From assembly GCF_035083965.1 (NCBI RefSeq), contig NC_089727.1, positions 4,345,501-4,409,500 of the forward strand: DNA of 64,000 nt. Direction: 5' to 3'. Made by a program: the position numbers and the translations under genes. This DNA is from Branchiostoma lanceolatum. Taxonomy: Eukaryota > Chordata > Leptocardii > Amphioxiformes > Branchiostomatidae. This document shows positions 21,711-42,700 of this stretch, piece by piece (position 1 is the first letter of the stretch; every line of letters begins with the position of its first letter). Under the pieces are notes generated by a model that worked only from the letters and a program-made list of their open reading frames with translations, did no database searches and was not told the DNA's origin.

Positions 21711-22904
21711 TCATCGGCCTCCTTCCGTCTGAACAGACGATGGCACGCGCCCTCTCCTGGAACAGGTTCTCCGGTGGCTGTGCAGTCCGATCCGCGAGTG
21801 GCAGTCCCTGCTGCAGCCCTCACAGATAAACGTTGTAGCGTGTTGAGCTGTTTGTGTCTTTTGTTTTTCTCTCTTTTCCTTTTGTAGTCTGTCACGATCC
21901 TCATCGGCCCTTTTCACCCCCGTTTTAACAGTGGATCTCCACAAGGTGCGGCTTAGGGCGATGCTCTCCCAGGACTCAATGTCAATGTATGCTGCCCTAA
22001 AGTCCCTCTTACAGGCGTCCTTGTATCGCAGATGAGGGCGGCCCTTCTTCCGGGTTCCACACTCAAGTTGACCATACAGTAGGTCCTTTGGTATGCGGTC
22101 ACGGTCCATGCGGCGTACATGGCCTAGCCATCTCAGGCGACGCTCACTGAGAATTGCGTACATACTCCTGGATCTTGACCTCCTGAGGACTTCGGAGTTT
22201 GTGACCCTGTCCATCCAGGTAATGCCCAGGATCCTTCGTAGGCACCTCATGTGGAAAGCGTTGAGTTTGGCTTCTTGTGCCGCGTAAGTTGTCCAGGTCT
22301 CGCTTCCATACAGAAGAGTGCCAAGGACACAGGCCTCGTACACCCTGAGCTTTGTTTGTACGGACAGATTTTTGTTTTCCCAGACTCTGAGTTTGAGTTT
22401 GGACATTACAGAAGCTGCTCTGCCGATTCTGGTGTTGATTTCTGTGTCAAGGGACAGGTTGTGGGTTACTGTCGATCCAAGGTAGGTAAACTTGTCGACT
22501 ACAACAAGCCTGGAGCCGTTGACTGTTATGAGAGGGGGGCGTGGTGCATTTTGAGCCATAACCACAGTTTTCTTTATACTCTTTATACTGATGGTTAATG
22601 AGAACTCATGGCATGCACTTGAAAAGCAATCTAGGAGGCGCTGAAGGCCTTGTTCTGAGTGACTAGCTAGTGCTGCGTCGTCAGCGAAAAGGAGCTCCCT
22701 AAGTAGGACACGGATTGTCTTGGTTTTTGCACGTAGGCGAGCCAGGTTGAATAGCTTGCCATCGTGACGGGTATGGATGTAGACACCGTCATCTGAGGAC
22801 CGGAAAGCATAGCTCAGAAGTAGAGAAAAGAAGATGCCAAAGAGCGTTGGAGCGAGCACGCAGCCCTGTTTGACTCCACTGAGGACTGGGAACGACTCTG
22901 ACGT
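21711..22904 (-). mobile_element. Non-LTR retrotransposon reverse transcriptase, 5'-truncated, open frame
   Basis: A single open frame of about 398 codons on the minus strand starts after a (GTGT)n/(GTCT)n junction near 22904 and ends with a stop at 21711. It reads through RT palm motifs: GVKQGCVLAPTLF just inside the start and LLFADDAALASHSEQGLQ with the FADD catalytic pair. Next come the thumb-like FTYLGSTV block, the SETWTTYAAQEAKLNAFHMR segment and the WLGHVRRMDRDRIPKDLLYG segment. The protein ends in a Cys/His cluster (CEGCSRDCHSRIGLHSHRRTC), a zinc-knuckle-like tail seen in some animal LINE proteins. The endonuclease and the first RT motifs are missing. No stop or frameshift interrupts the remnant. 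I cannot name the clade with confidence. Confidence 0.85.
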
Positions 22905-22937
22905 GTGTGTGTGTGTGTGTGTGTCACACTGTGTGTG

Positions 22938-22976
<39 letters not shown>

Positions 22977-22990
22977 TTGTGTGTTTGTGT
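22899..22990. repeat. (GT)n / (GTCT)n compound microsatellite
   Basis: GTGTGTGT followed by about nine GTCT units sits exactly at the 5' truncation point of the reverse transcriptase fragment. The bases after it resemble those after the pyrimidine tract at 16.95 kb. Confidence 0.9.
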
Positions 22991-23548
22991 TGCCGGACTA
23001 TTGTAGTCAGCATAACTCAAGATCCTCTGGATCATGGAGCTATGAGGTCTCCGAACTCTTGCTTGACTTGTCATGTGCTGTTTTCTGACTGATTTGGCAT
23101 TTCTGACTGCTATGGTGTTTTGGCGAGACATTACGTTTTTGGCAAACTATTTGGCTGTATTTCTTCCAGTTAGCACAGATTATGACAGAACACATATGTT
23201 GGGTCATCTTTCATGTCCTTTTGTACATGTACATATGTGTGCTTGCTGCTCATTTAGTTTCCAAATAACGCTGGTACATCTTTAACCCTTTCTGGAAACC
23301 ATTATGTATTTAGGCCAAGGACGCCGATTATTTGCATATAGGTCTAGTAGCAGGTGTTCTCGATAGCTATCAATTTTTTCTACATAGATATTATTAATAG
23401 AAGATGCGTGTGAAAATATATTGAAAACAAAGAAATCTCCCTTTACCACGCCCTGTTATACAAGTCACACTTAACGTTACATATCCATGTATCTCGCTGT
23501 ATACCCAGGAGACGTTACATCACATGGCACCCTAGCGTTAGATAAATG

Positions 23549-24182
23549 CCAACTTAAAAAGTCGCTACACCTGCGCTGCAAGACGCATTTCACTACCTGG
23601 CGTTGTGTAAGTTCAGATTACACAAGTTTTGCTAAAAAGGACATGCTTAGGAGAGGAGCCCATATACATATGCATGATATACTAAGCACGCCCTCCATAG
23701 CAGGCTCTAACCGGCCTTTTGGTGGGCTAAATAATACACTTTTTGCAGCCAGCCCGTAACCATCAGCCACCCTGTAACTATCTTGCCGGCAAAGTGTATT
23801 ATTTAGCCCCCCAAAAAGGCAGGTTAGAGCCTGCTATGGAGGCTACCCACTGTACTCAATAACTTAAAAAGTATTTACATCTGCGCTGCAGGAAGCATGC
23901 CATTTCACTACCTGGCGTTGTGTAAAACAGATTATACAACTTCTGCGCATGCTTACGATGAGAGAGAACTGGAGGCCAATTTTGATGAGTCACTATAATA
24001 TATATGCATGATATTCACGCCCACTGTACCGAATAACTCAAGAAGTCGTTAACGTTACATCTGCGCTGCAAGAAGGATGCGGCCATGTCATTTCACTACC
24101 TGGCGTTGTGTAAAACAGATTATACAACTTCTGCGCATGCTTACAATGAGAAGTGGAGGCCAATTTTGATGAGTCACTATGA
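23549..24182. repeat. Three tandem copies of a ~170-bp unit, one interrupted by a MITE
   Basis: Copies at about 23549-23690, 23855-24026 and 24027-24182 share AACTTAAAAAGTC-like starts, CATCTGCGCTGCA, CATTTCACTACCTGGCGTTG and GAGGCCAATTTTGATGAGTC (the last only in copies two and three). The foldback at 23690-23843 lies between copies one and two. Non-coding. Confidence 0.7.
23690..23843. mobile_element. Foldback MITE, sister of 58473-58627
   Basis: Ends CTCCATAGCAGGCTCTAACC and the complement; the arms contain GGGCTAAATAATACACTTTT and complement. The loop, GCAGCCAGCCCGTAACCATC onward, is identical to that of the copy at 58473. The left flanking TA is not preserved here. Confidence 0.75.
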
Positions 24183-24501
24183 ATAAGATGCTAGTCACCA
24201 CAAGGAGGTGACTTCTTTGGTCTCCGTCGGACTTGATCGGACTCCATTTGGAACTGAACAAATAACAGACGTTGGCCAAAATCTGTACATCTGAGCCAGT
24301 CAAGTTAGCTAGGCAGATTAATCAGCATGCTAACTCCTGTGTCAAATATCACCCAATTTTGGCCGACATCCACTACGTTTTCAGTCTTGATAAAGGTCTG
24401 CTGGAGACTTTTCAATTGCTGTGTCACCGTGATTACGTGAGCGAGCGGAATCGTTGTTGTGTAACATCTTCAACTACACACTGAATGCTATTTACCAAGT
24501 A

Positions 24502-24674
24502 ATCTCCAAGCAGATCTACACGGTGCCAAAAATCGTATATAATAGCCAGAGAAGCTCCAGTCAGCCAGATACTGACAGTAAGCTCCAGTCCGCACCTAGC
24601 TCAGTAACTGGCTGACTGGAGCTTCTCTGGCTAGCATATACGATTTTTGGCATTGTGTAGATCTGCTTGGAGAT
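24502..24674. mobile_element. Foldback with ATCTCCAAGCAGAT ends, TA-flanked
   Basis: A 173-bp element with arms of about 70 bp pairs ATCTCCAAGCAGATCTACAC and AGAAGCTCCAGTCAGCCAG with their complements; the loop holds a second, inner copy of the AGCTCCAGTC motif. TA flanks both sides. Confidence 0.75.
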
Positions 24675-24699
24675 TAATTACCAAGCCCTTCCGTTGCAT

Positions 24700-25770
24700 G
24701 TCATACATATGTGAATATTTTTCTCTTATTCATCTATCTATTCTTTTTTTTTTGGACATCGCATATCCTTCTTTTATACGCGGGCACCTAACATGATGCT
24801 CTGTCGTGGTCTTTGCTAGACAGCGGCTTTGCAGGCCTTCTTGGGCGGCGAACGCAAAAACGATCTCTGCAGCAAAACAACCTGTTATGTTGAAATATGT
24901 TGAAAAAAAATGCCACGGCCTGCAAAGGGGCTAGCTTGGACTAGGCCTGGTAATTTGGACAGAAACATAGCCGGATACAAACACCAAATAAATATTACTA
25001 ATGATACTAGAGTTCCACCATGGCCAAACCTTGGCTAACAATTATATTCTCATTGACTATGGGATAGTATGCACTAATTTGCAAAAGAAAATATGCATTC
25101 CCTCAATACTTCTCAGTCAGTTATGCTTCGTTTTATTGATATCGATAGTGATTATTGTAATTCACTGTCCAATGTTTGTTACTCACGGTTAGTAAATAAA
25201 GTCTGGAATATCAATGCAACCTGAATTTCGAAACGAACTAAAAATGTATGATATCTTACTTTAGTGTCCAATAGGCCATAGACGGCGTTACATATGTATT
25301 ACGAATAAATGACATGATGTAAATATTGTTTGATGGTGTCGATCGGCCAAGCTCCAACAGACAACTGATTTGGCCGAGAAAGGGGTCAAAATGCTGCGAC
25401 ATAACGTATAGACATGGTTCAGTTCTCACATATGTTCGGGGCACAGTGGCGTTAGAGTAAGTACAACCCTAGCCTAGGCCAAGTAGAAACTGTCTGAAGA
25501 AAAAAAAACTAGAATTCCAAATTCACACCGCTCTTTGTTTGTTTTAATATTCATGAGAAGCTCAAATCGGCCTGCAGGCCGCTTTTCATTGAGGTCATGA
25601 GGGAATGGGTAGGGGTCACCTCAATTGCCCAAATTAAAGAAAACTACACCTGTAACATTAATTGTGCACATTTGCACTTGCACTAAGTTTCCTTTTCCTC
25701 CTGATTCAGTAGTTTGTAACTTTTGCGCCACTGTAACGTTTGAATCCTGTGCCTATGCCGATACGCGAGT
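24700..25770. other. Upstream region of LONRF, nothing coding seen
   Basis: AT-rich intergenic DNA without conserved ORFs, RNA genes or clear foldbacks. The short string ACTAGAGTTCCACCATGGCC near 25010 resembles the start of the dispersed repeat at about 48290. Confidence 0.4.
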
Positions 25771-25982
25771 TTAAATAGCCCCGCCCATGCTCGTTACATC
25801 AGACCACGTGACATTGTTGCCTTACGTAAGGTTCAGTTCAGTGCAAGCGCAGCGACAGCCCAGGACGTTATACAAGTACCCCGGGTCAGCTTACATAAGG
25901 ATAGCCAGAACCGAACCCAGCTTCAGAACCAGTCTCATTCTCAGTTTGAGCCTTCCAGGGTGCTAGTCCACATCCACACACC
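25769..25982 (+). promoter_or_regulatory. LONRF promoter region
   Basis: Directly upstream of the LONRF start lie a TTTAAATA box at about 25769, a GC box GCCCCGCCC at 25778-25786 and an E-box CACGTG at 25805-25810. The 5' UTR is GC-richer than the flanking DNA and the ATG at 25983 sits in a good context (CACACCATGG). The transcription start is not marked by any unique signal. Confidence 0.45.
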
Positions 25983-35494
<9,512 letters not shown>

Positions 35495-38400
35495 CTAAAC
35501 CTGGCGTGGAAGGTAGTGTTGGGGACTGCGGTGGCTGTAACTGCTGCTTTTATGGTAGTTTTCTGAATCATGAAATTTAAGTGCACACATTGTAGTAGGT
35601 TAGCTGGAATTACACTGTAGAATTAACACGTATCACTCGGGAATTACAGGATAGTCTGGTGATATTCAGTCCCACATTTGTAAACCTAGGGAAAACGTTG
35701 AGAAATCTTTGAAAAGTTACCTATTTTGAAGGACAGATCCATGATTATATGAAGCCATGGATTTCGACGTTGTTACAGGCACTAGTTTGCCTGGATGGAG
35801 TCTTACTATAACTAGATGGAAGTCAAAAATTGTTGCATAAACCATGTCATGCAAATGAGCAAACCGTCGTCACTATGAAGTGTTTCAGCATGATGCCCTC
35901 TGACTTCTTCTGTATCAAGTCTTTGTGATGAGAACGTTGCCAAAGTATTGTAAGCAATATTGGCATGAAAGGGAAAATGTCTGTGCTTCAGATTTCATGC
36001 AGTACCTTAGTAAGTGTCTCTGTTTTAAATGAGACCTTCAAAAGCTGGTTACAGGTTTTCGCTTGTATCTGTTTTCGTTTCCTTCAAGTTTATGATAAAC
36101 ACATATAACAGGATTCAAAAGGTGTATCCTTGTCCTAATGCTGTAATGGACATATTTGACATGGAGAAATAGTTCAGATATTGGCATCCTCAAATCGCAC
36201 AAATGCACATTAATGATTTTTGATGACTAGTTAATGATCCTGCATCAATCGCTATTTAAAGCAGTGAATTAGGCCTCTGAAACATGTGCTATATAAGCAT
36301 CATTATGATATTATGTAATTTTATGTATAGAAAACCTTTAAGGTGTACTTCGTCACTAAACCTTCCTCTTTTACTATGGATTGCCAGGGAAGTTGATTTT
36401 TTGCACAACTTATTACCTCTGTTGTAATGGCACTAATTCTCACAGTAACAGAGGCAGTTGTTGGTGAATGTTAGTTACCATGTATATAGTATCTTTTTGT
36501 GCTTCAATCTTATATTACATATGTCAGGAATGCTTTAGAGGGCACTAAGTAAATTTGATTTCCTTCTTGTTGGATATTAGTACATGGACAGGTTAATATA
36601 TCAACAGGCATAAATGGGAAAGAGAAAAGTTTCATAAAGGCACGATGTTTGTCTTACATTATCAGTTATTGTTGCTGCTCAGTCTTGTGAGATTGGTACC
36701 AACGTGACTAAGTTGAGGTTTTCTCGTCACTATTAGTAAATGTGTTAAGTCTCTCACTTGGTCCAATTTGTAAGACTTTAGACATTTAATCAATATCAAT
36801 GCACATGATTATTTTATGATTATATAATGCAAGATTCTTAATGCTGCCACATTTGTCATGTCACTATTTCCAGGTGGTCTGTGCCTCGATGCCAGGACAG
36901 TCTGTACTTCTCTTTGCAATTTAAGATGAGCAGGATTGTGAACTGTAAATAAGACGCTTTTATTGAAAAGGTGTACGTTCTGCTTGAGTTGTAGGTTGGT
37001 CAACAGGACAATTATTTTGCTACCAGAACTTGTGTTATTGTCAGCAGGTTAGTGAGCTATTATAATAGTGATGAAGCATTGTCAAGAAATATTATTTTAT
37101 ACAACATGGTTGTACTACCCTAACAGTAATTTTTAATTGAAAATCAAAACAAAAAAGAACATTAAGTTACAGGTAGCATGATGATGATGCTGTATCAAGA
37201 ACGACACCGCAATGGTTGTGATACAATTGTCTTTGTACTTAGCACTATGTGCCCTCTTTGACTCAGCGTGAAGAGACACTGTAGATAATGGATGATTCTT
37301 ATGGTAGTATGACAAGCTTTTTTTCTTCTGTTGGGTGGTGGCTGGAACCTCTGTATGAAGTTGTACAGTATCTGGAACCATTAAAAAATTGTGACTGAAT
37401 TTTTCTTTGTGTATGACTTGTCTCTCTAGTCTAACAACTCTCACTGTCCATGGATGTGTGCAAAAGACATGACCAGGGCTGCTAGAACCCTGATTTAGTC
37501 TGGCTAGGTCACTTATTATATTTTCTTGTCTCAGAATTAAAGACTCATATTTTCAAAAGTCTTAGCCACTGTCATGGCATTACTGCATCATCAGGAGTCA
37601 CCGACAGGAGAAAATTCCCAGCAATTCCCTTATACAGAGAATAGCCTCCCCAAAAGGATCGCAAGGTAACAGTTACTCGAGCAACTGCATAGATTTTGGA
37701 AACTTTTTAGTCAAAGACAGTCACTGAGGAAAGGAAGTGGATGCTACCTGAAACGTCTGGCCGTCTCCAAAATCTATCAAGTTGCTTGTAAACTGTTATC
37801 TTGCGCATCTTATTCCCTGGATGTCTAACTTCACTGACATGTTTATTAACTGTATAAACAATTGTAGTTCTTATCGTGAAACTGGGTGTACTGAAAAAAA
37901 TGAGCACTGCATATTGATAGGTATATTGAATATATTTAATTATTCCCTGTAAATTTCAGTGTCTTACCCTTGCCACTGATTTCAATTTCAGTAACAAAAG
38001 TGTAACTTATAATTTCACACAAGGCATAGACTTAATATCAAACTGTAGGACTGGCAAGGATAACATATTACTTATGCTTGGTCTCACATGATGCCACTTA
38101 TCGGCAACCTAAGCAATATTAGGGCGCTGAAAGTCATATATTCAAAATCAATTTTTTTCTAATTTCTATCCATAGTAAGTTTAGATAACACTATCCCATC
38201 GCATATCAACCATCTTGGAGCAAAAATGTGATGTCGTTGTGTGGTGGGAACTCATTGAAAATCTGAGCACTTGGAGGCCAGCCATCATTTCAAATCTTCC
38301 GAACATGCACGATTCTGACCGATAAGTCCCGAACGCTTCCGAAGAAATAATCACGTGGTCATGGCTCAATATGCTTGGGCATTGTGACGTCACGTGGCCG

Positions 38401-39420
38401 GAAGTTACCGAAAATTGTCGACAGAAAACGGTTACGGCATGGATTCTGGGCTGATTTTTGGGGGGACCCAATAAATAAAATACTCCTTTTGTGGCTTGCT
38501 TCTGTGCTATTTTTAAATGCCCAAAGTATGAAATACTGATGCAGATGTGCTAATATAGGGAAGTAAATGTAAATTTCAACCTCACCAAACAGAATTGCCT
38601 TCCCCAGAATATTTCAAGTTTTACCTGCTGAAATCGCTTAGGGCACCTTTAAGAAAAACAATCAAAGCCACAGCATGTGAAAACATGAAGCTTCTTCTTG
38701 AAAGGCCTGGCTTACATAAGCGGAAGACACTTTGATGATCTGACAACATGTTTTTCGGCAAAGTTGATTCAACGTACTTCAGTCAGTCTTCACATCATAA
38801 TGACGTACATGTAGGCGTGCAGGTTTAGAAGTTTATAATGAATCTAATTGGTGGTGGGTGGGGGAAATTACTGGTGTATCTTATATAAACTGTATTCTCT
38901 TGCCAAGGGTTCGGATAAAAGTAAAAATGTGGAATAAAACAATTACTTTTCCCTACACAAAAATCGAAGGAAATAATGACTTGATCCAATAAATTTTTTA
39001 TTTGATTGTAGGTTATAAATTCTCCAGATTATGCTAAATGAGAGTCCAGCGCAAAATGGCATTATATAGAGCTCACAGGATTACATTGAATTTCTAACAA
39101 AAATTCAGATCATGCTTAAACACTGGAAAAATTAAAACTTGGTTCCAAAAGGAAACATACCTTATCCACATAACATTGGATAGATCCATCACATCCTATT
39201 TCATTGAATAATACAATATAACATCATTTTACAAAAAAAGGCAGGGATCAACTTCTCTCTTTTTACATTTCCTGGGATATACATGTATATCAAACCTGAT
39301 CATGATAATAATTACTGGACTATCCCATTCTCGACTCTGTTCTTGACACAGGTTACATTGTTATCCAATCTATTTGATCCACAATTAATATCCTTGGTCC
39401 AGGAGTAGCCTTCAATCCTA
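35495..39420 (+). other. LONRF 3' UTR and convergent intergenic region
   Basis: There is no conserved coding sequence between the LONRF stop and the COMMD5 stop on the other strand. AATAAA occurs at 38470-38475 and again near 38936, so the LONRF 3' UTR could be about 3 kb; earlier weak signals are possible. The stretch 38100-38270 belongs to a dispersed repeat shared with 13165-13310. Confidence 0.4.
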
Positions 39421-39421
39421 A

Positions 39422-39666
39422 AGCCCCCCTCTCACCGGACCTGCGGCACGCTGGCGTCGTCGCTGCGGCCAATCGAATTGGCAAAGCACTCAATGAATTT
39501 CATCGACAAAAGACGAATCTTTTTAAGCTTTGTGTGTTTTGTTGTCTTTTTGGTCATACTTGCACGTTTTGAATGATATTCCCATTAGAAAGTCAAGGGT
39601 AACAAAAATCCAGTTTAGGACGCAGCGCTGCCGCCAGCGTGCCGCGGGTCCAGTGAGAGGGGGGCT
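39422..39666. mobile_element. TAA-flanked foldback MITE just downstream of COMMD5
   Basis: The ends AGCCCCCCTCTCACCGGACC and GGGTCCAGTGAGAGGGGGGC are inverted, with paired GC-rich blocks (GCGGCACGCTGGCG/CGCCAGCGTGCCGC-like). TAA is repeated at both sides (39419-39421 and 39667-39669). The 3-bp TAA duplication fits a Harbinger-type element, but of a family different from the GGCCACACC copies. Confidence 0.75.
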
Positions 39667-39767
39667 TAAGATTGTGAGGATGCCCACACCACCAACATTA
39701 ATGGATTGCGCTGTGAGAAGTTGTGATCTGGAGCTTTGTGCTGTGATGTGATGCACACTCAGTCTGT

Positions 39768-42700
39768 CTAGTCTTGAATCTTCAGCACATTTCTCTTCTC
39801 CAGACTCTCCATCTCACGTAGCACGTGGGCCACGTTGTACCTCAGCTCGTGGAACTTAGACACAGGCACCTGAAACACACACAAGTCTCTCCTTAGCTTG
39901 GTTGTTCATCGTTCTGAAGCATAGTCGAACTGTACTTTCCAACACAAACTTAGACACAGGCACCTGAAACACACACAAGTCTCTCCTTAGCTTGGTTGTT
40001 CATCATTCTGAAGCATAGTGGAACTGTAATTTCCAACACAAACTTAGACACAGGCACCTGAAACACACACAAGTCTCTCCTTAGCTTGGTTGTTCATCAT
40101 TTTGAAGCATAGTCTAACTGTACTTTCCGACACAAACTTAGACACAGGCACCTGAAACACACACAAGTCTCTCCTTAGGCCACACCAATTTAATTTCTTG
40201 GTTAATGGATTTTTCTTGTAAAATTTTAGCACAAGGACAATCATACTTAAAACAGGAGGCTGGGCTGAAAACTTGCACCTGATCCTGTTCACTCCCTGAT
40301 ACTGTGTGCACCAAAGTTCAAACTTTCCTCTGAGATTCTCTTTTCATGTTGATTTTCAATCTAGATTTTTTTTAAAATTCCGTTAACCAAGAAATTAAAT
40401 TGGTGTGGCCTTAGACACAGGCACCTGAAACAAACACACACACTGGTCTCTCCTTAGCTTGGATGTTGGTTGGCTGTGCTGGTACAAATCATTCTGTCAC
40501 AAAGTCGAACTGAAAAATTGGACTTAAAAATGTTCGGCTGTTCAACAGTTTTTTTATCAAGGAGTGAGCAATCTGCCGCAATTCTGAGATGTCACGTTAT
40601 GCAGATACAAACTGTAGAACATGTGACTCCATGAACAGTGGATCACATGGATTGCTCATTCCTTGACAATGAGTTGACTTGAACAGTTGAAAATTTGAGT
40701 AAGCCCACACCATTTTAATTTGTTGTTTAATGGAATTTAAAAAAAATGCTAGATTGGAAAATTAGCAGGAAAACAGAATCTCAGAGGAAAGTTTGTACTT
40801 TGGTGCACACAATTTCAGGGAGTGAACAGGGTCAGGTGCTAGTTTTCACCCAAGCCTTCTGTTTTCATGACTTTTTTTGGCTAGAATTTAAAACAAAATT
40901 CTGTTAACCAAGAAATTAAATTGGTGTGGCCTAAGTCCAACTTTGCTTTAGGACAAGTCTCTCCAGAAAAGGGCAGAGCCTACATGTACAGATTGTATAT
41001 ATACTACTACTCAGAGTTAAACACACATACTGTCAAGTGATGAACATTTGCTGCAAATGTTTTGAATCTTGTATTGCATATACTTGGTATGTATATCCAT
41101 AATTGATTTCATAATATACAGAGATATCCTCTGACAGGGACAATTATGTGGCAGGGACTGCCATTCTCATATAGGGCTGTTTAGCCATAGTTGATGCTGT
41201 AGGGCTGTTATGAATTACCGGTAGGATTTTACCATGGTAAATACTGACCAACGGAGGCCATATAGTACCTCTGACAGACTCAATAAGCAGATACACAAAA
41301 ATTAAACATTTGTCTCTATTCGTCTGTACTCAGGCTAAGTTTAGACTACTAAATGTTCACCTACGACCCATGGCAAGTAGAGCAGACAAATAAATCATGG
41401 TGTTCTACAGCAGTCTGGCAAGGTCGCATACCTCACAGTAACCATGCATACAAGTACTCTGAAGCCAGGTCTACATGATTTATGTAATGTTGAGCCTCCT
41501 AAAAATTCAAATCTATGTTGAGAATGGCAAAAGTCATGACAGTTTACTATGATTACTACAATTAAAAAAAAAAAAGGTGACAGAAAGAGTGTGCTGAAAA
41601 GGTGCACTTGCTTCAGGCATGTACTCAGATCTAGACCAAAGCTGGAAGGCAACTGAAAACATTTTTGATTACATGCCAAACCAAAGGAAATCATTTCCTT
41701 TGATAAGGGTGGGATATGTGGCACACAACCCCCTCGGCAGTCTTGTCTGTAAATTGAAAGAAAATCTTAAAAGAGAACTGTAGAACACGGCTTAATCACA
41801 GGGGAACATGACTACAGTTATGTAAAGGACAGGGGTGACTGATCCGTAGTTACCCAGAACTGCACAGTGCACATGCCCTGAACTGTGGCTTGACAAGTGA
41901 TCTGTAAATCCAACACAGCCAAGTGAACTTAGTCTTTAATTCTAGACTCTTAATTTATTCAGTCAAGTATAACACCTGACATAAATCATGATGGCAGACT
42001 AAAACTCTAGAAAGTCAGAGGTCTAAAATCTGAAAATCTGAAAAGACTGGCTATAACTCATGTCAAAGTTAAATTTTATAGCAAGACATAGTGTCGATTT
42101 TTTTATTCTGGCATGATTTCAAAGTAGAAAAATTTCATTTTTGTGGTCTGAGGTTTTGGCAACCGGAATACTCCTCAGATAAACCAACTGCAGCACACAC
42201 ATTTTCTTGAGGTTACATACATGTAAGCTTAACTTGATTTGTGTCTAACTTAGTACATCAATTTGACTAGACTGAGGCTTTGCTAAAAGCTTTTGTACAC
42301 GTCTTAGAAAGAAACTTCTAAAATGAAGCTTATTAAGACTAGCATTAGACAGCTGCAGAAGCTACTAAGAATTGAATCAATCAATCATTCGTTCACAAGC
42401 ATCAGGGTCTGATGCATGGTGGCTACATCTACTACAGCTAACTGTAAATGCACTTGAAGTCACATGGTTTTTATTTCGCGCTAAGGGGAAAATGGAGTGT
42501 TTGTGGTGGTTTAAATTCGCGGCAGCACTATAGTCACATACCGCTACAGTATTGGACAAAATTGTTCACGGTGGTTTTATGTTTGCCACGAAACGGTAAC
42601 CGCGGTAACCACGAAAACCGCGAACATAAAACCACTACAAACATTTCTGCATTTACAGTAACAGTCATGGGGTGCAAATTCTATTAGAATCTTAGATGCC

